NCBI RefSeq assembly: GCF_041435435.1
Contig: NZ_CP108494.1
Location: 8,466,501-8,530,500 of the forward strand
Reading direction: 5' to 3'
Source: Streptomyces sp. NBC_01241
GTDB taxonomy: Bacteria; Actinomycetota; Actinomycetes; Streptomycetales; Streptomycetaceae
Length of the DNA stretch: 64,000 bases
Positions 35,640 to 42,637 of the stretch are shown here, one piece after another. A program made the translations under genes and the position numbers. Numbering within the stretch: the first letter of the stretch is position 1; every line of letters begins with the position of its first letter. The notes beneath the pieces were generated by a model. The model made no database searches, was not told the origin of the DNA, and worked only from the letters and a program-made list of their open reading frames with translations.

Positions 35640-37308
35640 CCTCGCCGTTTCACTTGGTGTGGGGCCGGGTTCTGTGCGGTAACGCGAAAGTGCCTTCTGC
35701 GCTGGGACGATGAACCTTGTCGAGGGGTTCTGTCGGTCCAGGCGGAAGGCACTTTCTGCGTGCAGGGTATCGGTTCGCGTCCCAAGCTCCATGTCTCTGC
35801 TGACGGTGCCGGGGTGGTGGGTCACGCCGGGGCACGGTTGCTGGCTGATCTTGCCGATGCCACCAGGCTGACCAGCGCGTACTCCACCGCGTTGGGACCA
35901 CTTCGGCGACGCGGCACTGGCCACGACCCGGGCCGGATCGCCACCGACCTCGCGGTGATGCTCGCTGACGGCGGCAAGGCCATCACGGATCTGGCCGTGT
36001 TGCGGGACCAAGGCGAGGTGTTCGGCCCGGTCGCCTCGACACCGACGGCCTGGCGGCTGCTCGCCGACATCGACGAGACCGCACTCGCTCGGCTGCGAGT
36101 GGCCCGCGCCCAGGCACGAGAGGTCCCCTGGCTGCAGGCCGCCGAGACCCGCTTCGGAATACCGGGGGTGAAAGCCGGCGGACGGGAGCTGCCCGGCCTG
36201 GTCCTGGACCTCGACGCCACGCTGGTGACCTGCCACTCCGAGAAGGACCAAGCCGCACCCACCTATAAAGGCGGCTTCGGATTCCACCCTCTGTTGTGTT
36301 TCCTGGCCAACACCGGCGAGGGCATGTCCGGGCGGCTGCGGCCCGGCAACGCCGGAGCCAACACCGCCGCCGATCACATCGCGGTGCTGGACGACGCTCT
36401 CGCGCAGATCCCCGACACCCACCGGCACGGCACCGACATCCTCGTCCGCACCGACAGCGCCGGATCGGCGAAAGCCTTCCTCGCCCACGTCCGAGACGTG
36501 CGGATGCGAGGAATCCGCACCTTCTTCTCGGTCGGATACGCGGTCACCGAACCGGTCCGCCGCGCGATCCGGGCCCTGCCTGAACAGGTCTGGCACCCCG
36601 CCCTGGACCAGGACGGAACACTGCGTGCCGGTGCCTCGGTTGCCGAGCTGACCGGCATGGTCGACCTTGCCGGCTATCCGGACGGCACCCGCATCATCGT
36701 GCGCCGCGAGCGCCCGCACCCCGGAGCCCAACTGTCCTTGTTCGACCAGGACGAGGGCCTGCGGCACCAGGTCTTCCTCACCGACACACCGTTCGCCAGC
36801 GGGGGCTCCGCCCAGTTTCTGGAGGTCCGCCACCGCGGGCATGCCACCGTCGAGGACCACATCCGGTGCGGCAAGACCACCGGCTTCGGCCGCTTCCCCT
36901 CCCGCCAATTCCTGATCAACGCCGCTTGGCTCGAACTCAGTCTCGCGGCGATCGACCTTCTCGCCTGGACCCGCGTCCTCCTGCTGGACGGCGATCTGGC
37001 CACCGCCGAACCCAAGAAACTGCGCTACCGAATCCTGCACGTCGCCGCCCGGATCACCCGCGGCGGCCGCCGCCTGCGCTTGCGGATATCGGCGACCTGG
37101 CCCTGGAGACATGAACTCACAGCCGCATTCCACCGCATGGCCGCCCTGCCTCGCCCCGCCACCTGAGCGACCGCCCTCTGATCACCCGCGACCCGAAGGA
37201 CCTTGGAGAACCCGGCCCACCGCGCCGGGCCCTCACCATGCCCACCGACCGACACCGCTCCAAACGACCCCGCGCAGCCAGCCATCAGCCTCAACTGAAA
37301 CGGCGAGG
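35640..37308 (+). mobile_element. IS1380-family element 2
   Basis: Terminal repeats CCTCGCCGTTTCA (35640-35652, inverted at 37296-37308). The right flank is a truncated cytochrome oxidase gene; the left flank is the IS4 target sequence, so the ctaD remainder is not found on the other side. No exact target duplication (GTTAG versus GTAGT). 1,669 bp, one gene. Confidence 0.85.
35760..37166 (+). CDS. IS1380-family transposase 2
   Basis: A complete 468-residue protein from GTG 35760: HDPGRIATDLAVMLADGGKA, LVLDLDATLVTCHSEKDQAA (D), GTDILVRTDSAGSAKAFLAH (D), and the late FLINAAWLELSLAAIDLLAW. This subgroup is common in Streptomyces. A broken relative lies at 42179. The gene and ends are intact. 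Confidence 0.92.
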   Translation: MQGIGSRPKLHVSADGAGVVGHAGARLLADLADATRLTSAYSTALGPLRRRGTGHDPGRIATDLAVMLADGGKAITDLAVLRDQGEVFGPVASTPTAWRLLADIDETALARLRVARAQAREVPWLQAAETRFGIPGVKAGGRELPGLVLDLDATLVTCHSEKDQAAPTYKGGFGFHPLLCFLANTGEGMSGRLRPGNAGANTAADHIAVLDDALAQIPDTHRHGTDILVRTDSAGSAKAFLAHVRDVRMRGIRTFFSVGYAVTEPVRRAIRALPEQVWHPALDQDGTLRAGASVAELTGMVDLAGYPDGTRIIVRRERPHPGAQLSLFDQDEGLRHQVFLTDTPFASGGSAQFLEVRHRGHATVEDHIRCGKTTGFGRFPSRQFLINAAWLELSLAAIDLLAWTRVLLLDGDLATAEPKKLRYRILHVAARITRGGRRLRLRISATWPWRHELTAAFHRMAALPRPAT

Positions 37309-37919
37309 GTAGTGATGAAATTGACCGATGCCAGGGTCGTACTGATCCCCGACAGCACGAGCCCCATGGTCCAGAGGTCTCCGCCGGCGCCGGGTGAGAA
37401 GACGGCACTGTTCAGTGGTGCGTAGGCGAACCAGCCGAAGTGCGCCGCGCCGCCGGGCACCACGAATCCGGACACCACGATGATTCCGCCGAAGAGGAAG
37501 AGCCAGTAGGTGAGCGCGTTGAGGCGGGGGAAGGCGACGTCGGGCGCGCCGATCTGAAGCGGCATGATGGCGTTCGCGAAGCCGCCGAACATCGGCGTGG
37601 CGAACAGCAGCATCATGATGGTGCCGTGGATGGTGAACAGCTGGTTGTACTGTTCCACGCTGACGATCTGCAGTCCTGGCCGGGCCAGCTCCGCTCGCAT
37701 GAGCATGGCCAGCACTCCGGCCAGCAGGAAGAATCCGAACGCGGTGACCATGTAGAGATTGCCGATGACCTTGTGGTCGGTGGTCGTCAGCCAGCCCATG
37801 AGTCTCACACCGGCATTGATGCGCTTGTTGGCCACTGGCTCGGCCGGCGCGGCTTCCTGCAGGTCCTGCGCCATCGGTTCTCCGTCCATCCCGGTTGACT
37901 CGATGGTGGATCCTGCCAC
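37309..37919 (-). pseudogene. ctaD: Cytochrome c oxidase subunit I, N-terminal part
   Basis: About 195 residues of a heme-copper oxidase subunit I: GWLTTTDHKVIGNLYMVTAF, LMRAELARPGLQIVSVEQYN, FTIHGTIMMLLFATPMFGGF (with the histidine of the low-spin heme ligand pair), FANAIMPLQIGAPDVAFPRL and SGISTTLASVNFITT. It ends at the IS1380-2 end; the copper/heme a3 site is missing. Starts at ATG 37874 or 37889 are more likely than GTG 37919. This seems to be a broken extra copy, because the enzyme is essential for aerobic respiration. Confidence 0.85.
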
Positions 37920-38334
37920 CGTGGACGGCCCGTACGACTGGCGGTGACACCTCGAATTTCACCAGTTCACCGGTGCTCCGATCGGGTGTCCCGGGGGCCC
38001 GCCGCGTTCAGGATGCCCGGCTGAGCCGGACCGTCGGCACGTCCGGTGCGAGCGCCGGGGGCCTGTTGAGTCGACACGGAGCGCGGTGCCGATGTTGCCA
38101 CCGGCCCGTTTCTCCGTGCCGCTCGCCGAACCCGGCGGACCCGTCTCCGAGTACCGGGCTCTCCACGGACGCTGCCGTTCAGGCGTAGTTGTGACGGATC
38201 CAGGGGTTGGGGATCGTGTTGCCCCTGTAGCGGTAACGGGTGACCGCCACCGCCTGGAGGTCGAACAGTTCGATCCCGTCTGCCGAGGGCCTTTGCCACC
38301 GACCGTTATGGTCGGTGAGGCGTCGGCGGACGTC
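37920..38334. other. No gene seen
   Basis: No frame in this stretch has convincing protein-like content. On the minus strand it continues the degenerate end of the reverse-transcriptase remnant. Confidence 0.5.
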
Positions 38335-38690
38335 CTTCCGGCGCCACTGGATGTGGAACCCAAGGAAGTCGAACCCGTCCGACATGTGCACCACCTGAGT
38401 CTTGGCCTCGGAGAGGCGAAGGCCGAGCGGTTGCAGCACTTCGGCGATGTCCACGCGTAGCGCTTCGACGTCATCGCGTTCGCCGTCAGTCAGGACAACG
38501 AAAGCGTCCGCGTAGCGGACGGCTCTCCAGTTCGGACGCCCGGTTGCGCGGCGGCGCCTGCGCAGGTGGCTGGTGGCCATCTCCCCGTCGGGCTCCCATG
38601 GCCTGGTCAGGTGCTCGTCGAGCACCGACAGGGCGATGTTCGCCAAGAGCGGGCGTCGGCCTTGAGGAACGCCTTGACCGAACAGAAGAC
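38335..38690 (-). pseudogene. Degenerate group II intron reverse transcriptase
   Basis: Reads VPQGRRPLLANIALSVLDEH, VRYADAFVVLTDGERDDVEA, GLRLSEAKTQVVHMSDG and FDFLGFHIQWRRK. These are RT blocks 4-7 of a group II intron protein, but the catalytic YADD is YADA and the GGVISP segment after VPQG is altered or missing. Both ends are lost. It is unrelated in detail to the intact intron at 23.1-25.7 kb. Confidence 0.7.
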
Positions 38691-38891
38691 ACAGGGCTCG
38701 GGTCGTGCCGAGACCCACGGGTCGGGAGGAGCCCGGACCCGCGCCCGCCCACCACGCGACGAGACGCTCAGCCACCCGCGCTGCGTCCAGCGGTTGGCCG
38801 CAGGTGGCAGCGCCGCCAGCCCGAGTGCTGGGTGATGGTTGCGGCCGCAGGCGCAACCGTGTGGGCGACGACCTCCGGCGAAGCCGCGTCG

Positions 38892-39060
38892 CGCCGGGGC
38901 TGCCGGTGCCGCCGGGAGCGATCTCGCCCAGCATCATGGCCACCAGCAGCACCCCGCCGCCCAGGCTGGAGAAGCTGTCGTAGGAGGCGCCGACCGCGCC
39001 GTCCGCCATGGCAGCGACGGAGACCCCGAAGAGGGTGCTGCCGGGGACGCCGAGGCCGGC
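38892..39060 (-). pseudogene. kdpA: Potassium-transporting ATPase subunit A fragment
   Basis: About 55 residues (AGLGVPGSTLFGVSVAAMA, DGAVGASYDSFSSLGGGVLL, VAMMLGEIAPGGTGS) resemble the KdpA region around ADGAVGASYDSFTPLGG. Both ends are truncated. A tiny remnant sandwiched between other fragments. Confidence 0.5.
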
Positions 39061-39084
39061 GGGCGACGCGGCGGCAGGAAGCGT

Positions 39085-39433
39085 CGTGCACAACCGTACG
39101 CCCGCGGTGCTCCGGAGCCGACCGCACCACCCAGCCGGGGGCCGGTGGGGGCGGAGGCCCGGGCAGACGGGCGGGTTGCCACAGTAGAAGGTCCACGCCC
39201 TGGATCGGAGCGAGCTGCCGGTCGGTCACCCAGACCGTGCACTCGGCGGCCTCGGTGCCCTCTGGCCTGGCGGTCCACGCCGGCAACCCTACGAGGTACT
39301 GCCAACGGCATGGGCCAGAGACCTCCCGGCGCTCGTGGAGCCGGACCCGCACGATCTGCCCGTCTGGCAAGGTCAGCGCTATTGCGGCCAGAGGGGCACT
39401 GGCCGATCGCTGGTCACCACTCGGGCCGTCCAC
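39085..39433 (-). pseudogene. Truncated conserved hypothetical gene
   Basis: GTG 39431-39433, overlapping the previous stop, opens a frame with IALTLPDGQIVRVRLHERRE, WQYLVGLPAWTAR, ECTVWVTDRQLAPIQGVDL and RGRTVVHDASCR. It looks like a small Streptomyces accessory protein of unknown role. The frame runs into the kdpA fragment, so the 3' end is lost. Confidence 0.45.
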
Positions 39434-39658
39434 CTATCGCGCCCCGGACTCCAGCTCGTGCGCCCACATGCGCAGAGCCACTCGGTGACCGGATCCAGCC
39501 TCGCACCAGTACGGGTGCCACCACACCTGCACCGACAGCTCCAGCAGGTGTCGGCGCAGCGCCGACGTCCGCCCGCGTTGAGCTGGATCGGCGAGGGTCC
39601 GATAGGTACGGACCCAGGCACACTGCGCGGCGATTAGGTCCTCGGGGAAAGCAGGGCG
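39434..39658 (-). pseudogene. Small conserved hypothetical gene lacking a start codon
   Basis: A 74-codon frame ends at TAG 39434-39436: EDLIAAQCAWVRTYRTLADP, TSALRRHLLELSVQVWWHPY and RMWAHELESGAR. The frame begins directly after a TGA and has no ATG or GTG where family members begin, so the start seems mutated. It was probably translationally coupled to the next gene (39433). Confidence 0.45.
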
Positions 39659-40226
39659 TCACATGACAGCTATTGCATCACGTGTTCGATTTACGCCGCA
39701 TCTGTGCAGGTCAGACGGCGCGATAGATCGACTGATGTTGTCCTGCGCCACCGAACCTCGAGGATCATCAGGTTTGTGCCATCGAGGATTGAGTGGCATG
39801 GGTACCGGGCTCGCGGGTGCGTACTCGATCGGCGGTCCAGCGCACCTTCCGGGCGCGGGTGCCCGGTGATCCTTTGGCATGGTCACTTCGGCAGCGCCCG
39901 GGCTGGCACTGCAACGCTATCTGTCGACTGGCCCGCCTCAATCCGGTGAACCTATGCGGTCAGAGCACTTTGGGGGCGTGCGTCACCGTGAGACTCCATC
40001 CGGGCGGGCGGGGAGCGGCCCCTGTACGCTCCCCGCCGTAGACTTATCAGGGAACTTGAGCCTTGCCAGATGTCCAGTTCAGGCGGGCCCCGCGAGATTG
40101 ATCCCGCCAAGGGCGGCGGGATTGGAGTTTCCCACGGCTCCGGCCATCGCGGGCTCTCTCCAATGAGCGGAAGCTTCTGCCTCGCTTTATGAGCGGTGGA
40201 ATCCCCTCCGGAAGGACGTGGGCCAG
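39659..40226. other. No gene seen
   Basis: I find no convincing coding frame, RNA gene or repeat in this stretch. The last 100 bases must carry the promoter of the DUF6479 gene. Confidence 0.5.
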
Positions 40227-40550
40227 ATGAGTCACCCTGTGAGCCAGGTGCCCATCAGTGACATCACAGTGGCCGTCTCGGCTGTGCGCTGGATCTTCCC
40301 CGTCGGCATAGCAGTGGTCGTAGTCGCTGTTCTGATTGGCCTCCTCTGGTGGGACACGCGCCGTCGGTCTCGAGCACGACAGCAGGGACCACGGGCCGAG
40401 CGTTCCCCCCGAAGCCAGCGGACTTTGAGGGAAGCAGATGATTTCGGGGACGGTCTCAGCCCCTATGAGCTCAACCGGCCCTCTTCGCCAAGGGACGCAC
40501 GCAAGGATGACAGCGGTGGGGCTTTTGGCAGTGGAGGACCCGGCGGCTGA
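40227..40550 (+). CDS. DUF6479-like small membrane protein
   Basis: 107 residues from ATG 40227; GGAAGG lies 11 bases upstream, better placed than for the in-frame GTG at 40218. One transmembrane helix (FPVGIAVVVVAVLIGLLWW) is followed by DTRRRSRARQ and a polar, disordered cytoplasmic tail with a LSPYELN motif. This is the layout of DUF6479 proteins, common in Streptomyces and of unknown function. Intact. Confidence 0.7.
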   Translation: MSHPVSQVPISDITVAVSAVRWIFPVGIAVVVVAVLIGLLWWDTRRRSRARQQGPRAERSPRSQRTLREADDFGDGLSPYELNRPSSPRDARKDDSGGAFGSGGPGG

Positions 40551-40709
40551 CGGCTCGGTGACATCGGCGGCACTCGACGAGATCACCGCGCGGTCAAGAT
40601 CTACTTTCGACTCACGCGCTAGGGCGTGTTCCAGGTTCAGATCACTGTTGGGTCAAATCGCTCCGCCGGAGTGGCTCGGGACGGTAGACATCCGGGGTGA
40701 CGCCTCGGC

Positions 40710-41063
40710 GTGAGCGGACCGATCCCTGACCTGCGTAAACAGTTGAACGCGGTGATGTGGAGGTTCCGGACCGGGAGCCCGTGGCGCGACATCCCCGAAC
40801 GCTACGGGTCCTGGTCCACCGTCTACGGCCGCTTCCAGAAGTGGGCCCTTGCGGGCACCTTCGAGACGCTGATGGAGCGGATGATCGCCGAGGCGGCCCG
40901 GCGAGGACAGGCCGATCTGGACCTGGTCGGCGTCGATTTCACCGTCGCACGCGCGCATCACCACGCGGCCGGCATGGCCGTCGACCCCGAGCTCCTGGAG
41001 GAACTGGTGAAAGCCGCCCAGGAGGAAAAGGGGCTCCAGCAAAGGGACAATCCGCCCAGGTGA
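40710..41063 (+). CDS. IS5-family transposase, OrfA
   Basis: 117 residues from GTG 40710: the DUF4096 HTH domain (NAVMWRFRTGSPWRDIPERY, GSWSTVYGRFQKWA) and the first catalytic Asp region (DLVGVDFTVARAHHHAAG). It ends just past an A-rich stretch (GAGGAAAAGGGG) that is a likely site for the frameshift into OrfB. Confidence 0.88.
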   Translation: MSGPIPDLRKQLNAVMWRFRTGSPWRDIPERYGSWSTVYGRFQKWALAGTFETLMERMIAEAARRGQADLDLVGVDFTVARAHHHAAGMAVDPELLEELVKAAQEEKGLQQRDNPPR

Positions 41064-41641
41064 CGGTCGAAGGCGACCCGGTCGAGGAAGCGTTACGTGC
41101 CGAACGGCGACGGATACGCCGCCGCCACAAGGCCCGCCTGAAAGTTGCCGCGTTGGGGCGCTCGCGGGGCGGGCTGACGGTCAAGACGCACCTGGCCACC
41201 GACCGGCGGTGCCGCCCGCTGTCGTTCGTGGTGACGCCGGGGCAGGCGGCCGACAGTCCGCGTTTCGCCGCGGTCCTCGACCGAGTCAGGATCCGTGGGC
41301 CGGTCGGTCGGCCCCGCACCCGCCCCGGGGCCGTCGCCGCCGACAAGGCGTATTCCTCCCGCGCGAACCGCTCCTACCTGCGTAAACGCCGGATCCAGGC
41401 GGTGATCCCGGAGAAGAAGGACCAGGCCGCCCACCGCAAGAAGCGAGGCTCGAAGGGCGGCCGCCCCCTCTCCCACGACGCCGAGCTTTACAAGGAGAGG
41501 AACACCGTCGAGCGCGGCATCAACAAGATCAAGGAATGGCGAGGGCTGGCCACCCGCTACGACAAGACTCCTACCAGCTACCTCGCCGGACTCCACCTAC
41601 GCGGATCGATCATCTGGCTCCGGAGTCTCCGCCCCACATGA
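41040..41641 (+). CDS. IS5-family transposase, OrfB
   Basis: The second half of the transposase in another frame: LGRSRGGLTVKTHLATDRRC, GAVAADKAYSSRANRSYL (D), VIPEKKDQAAHRKKRGSKGG and LYKERNTVERGINKIKEWRG (E). The start given is the approximate frameshift region; OrfB is normally made as an OrfAB fusion. No internal damage. Confidence 0.85.
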
Positions 41642-41660
41642 TCCGAACCTGGAACACGCC

Positions 41661-41983
41661 CTAGTCGAGCTGCTCCGCCAATCCGACGATGAGGCGATCG
41701 GTGCCGCGGACGTTGCAGAGTCGATAGCTTTCCTCGTACCTCGTACCTCGTACCTCGTACCTCGTACCTCGTACCTCGTACCTCGTACCTCGTACCTCGT
41801 ACCTCGTACCTCGTACCTCGTACCTCGTACCTCGTACCTCGTACCTCGTACCTCGTACCTCGTACCTCGTACCTCGCCAGCTCGCCGACGAATTCGGCGC
41901 CATGGGTGCGCAGGCGGGCAACGACGTCCTCGAAAAGCCGATTCGGTCGAGCCGGGTCGGTGCCGTACAGTTCACCGTACCGA
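41661..41983 (-). pseudogene. VOC (glyoxalase-like) protein remnant with an internal 7-bp repeat array
   Basis: Reading from the tRNA side: YGELYGTDPARPNRLFEDVV and ARLRTHGAEFVGELARYE, then 20 copies of a 7-bp repeat, then SYRLCNVRGTDRLIVGLAEQ and LD. Without the array this is the C-terminal part of a VOC-superfamily protein (ends like VRGPxGIIVGLAEQL). The 5' part is missing at the tRNA, and the terminal TAG lies at the IS5 junction. Confidence 0.6.
41732..41871. repeat. 20 perfect tandem copies of a 7-bp unit (CCTCGTA)
   Basis: 140 bp of CCTCGTA repeated without error, followed by CCTCGCC. As 7 is not a multiple of 3, the repeat encodes an alternating YEVRGTR peptide. Such arrays arise by slippage and vary in copy number. 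Confidence 0.97.
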
Positions 41984-42057
41984 CGCGGGGTGGAGCAGCT
42001 CGGTAGCTCGCTGGGCTCATAACCCAGAGGTCGCAGGTTCAAATCCTGTCCCCGCTA
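41984..42057 (+). tRNA. Initiator tRNA-fMet (anticodon CAT)
   Basis: A 74-base cloverleaf. The acceptor stem CGCGGGG (41984-41990) pairs with CCCCGCT except for the first base, the C1xA72 mismatch that marks an initiator tRNA. The anticodon stem is CTGGG/CCCAG with the three G-C pairs before loop CTCATAA, and the T arm is GCAGG-TTCAAAT-CCTGT. CCA is not encoded. Antisense of this gene gives the well-known false protein beginning MNLRPLGYEPSE. Confidence 0.95.
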
Positions 42058-42069
42058 CTCAAACGTGAA

Positions 42070-42089
42070 GGCCCGGTGGATACCGGGCC
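42070..42089 (+). terminator. Probable tRNA terminator hairpin
   Basis: GGCCCGGT (42070-42077) pairs perfectly with ACCGGGCC (42082-42089) around a GGAT loop, 12 bases after the tRNA. No T tract. Confidence 0.55.
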
Positions 42090-42178
42090 GTCACTGCGTC
42101 TGGCCCCGCTCGAACCTGGTCCTTTAGAGTCCCTAACAGAAGTCGCTGATGATGTGACTGTCGGCTTGGACCCTCGTT

Positions 42179-42481
42179 GTGCTGGACGTGGCCCTGGCGG
42201 TCGCGCTGGGCGGGGACTGCCTGGCCGATGTCGGGACGCTGCGGGCCGAGCCGGCTGTGTTCGAGCCGGTGGCCTCCGACTCGACCGTCTCCCGCCTCAT
42301 CGACACCCTCGCCACCGCCGGCCCGAAGGCCCTGACCGCGATCTGGTCAGCACGGGCCGAAGCCCGCGAGCGCGTCTGGCAGTCGGCCGGAGCCACGTCG
42401 CCGGACACCACCGGACAGACGCCGCCAGCGACGGCACGGAGGGCCGCGACCTTGAGGCCGCGGCCCTGCCGCTGCAGATAG
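42179..42481 (+). pseudogene. IS1380-family transposase fragment
   Basis: Reads VLDVALAVALGGDCLADVGT, AVFEPVASDSTVSRLIDTLA and ALTAIWSARAEARERVW, matching the N-terminal part of IS1380-2-type transposases, then ends in arginine-rich out-of-frame sequence. The DDE core is absent. Confidence 0.7.
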
Positions 42482-42637
42482 GGTCCGAGGGGGTGTTCGA
42501 CCATTGACGATACGGCCGTGGTCGCGGGGGGCCGGCTCCCACCAGCAGGCCCCCCGGAGTCACGCTTCGGGTTGACCGCTCGCGTCGATGCCGGGCCCGG
42601 GGCTGTTGCTCCGAGCCCGGCGCCGGTCGCTGGGCGA

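Larger units (their letters stand above)
40622..41661 (+). mobile_element. IS5-family element (IS427-like)
   Basis: Perfect 17-bp terminal repeats GGGCGTGTTCCAGGTTC (40622-40638, inverted at 41645-41661), flanked by TA on both sides, the usual IS427-group target. Two overlapping frames encode the transposase. It entered at the 3' end of a VOC-family gene. Confidence 0.9.

Noticed and set aside
41732..41871. Possible CRISPR array
   Set aside because: The repeat is a spacerless 7-bp tandem unit; there are no 25-40-bp repeats with unique spacers and no cas genes in the window.
41884..42042. Protein starting MNLRPLGYEPSE on the minus strand
   Set aside because: Antisense translation of the tRNA gene, a familiar false gene call.
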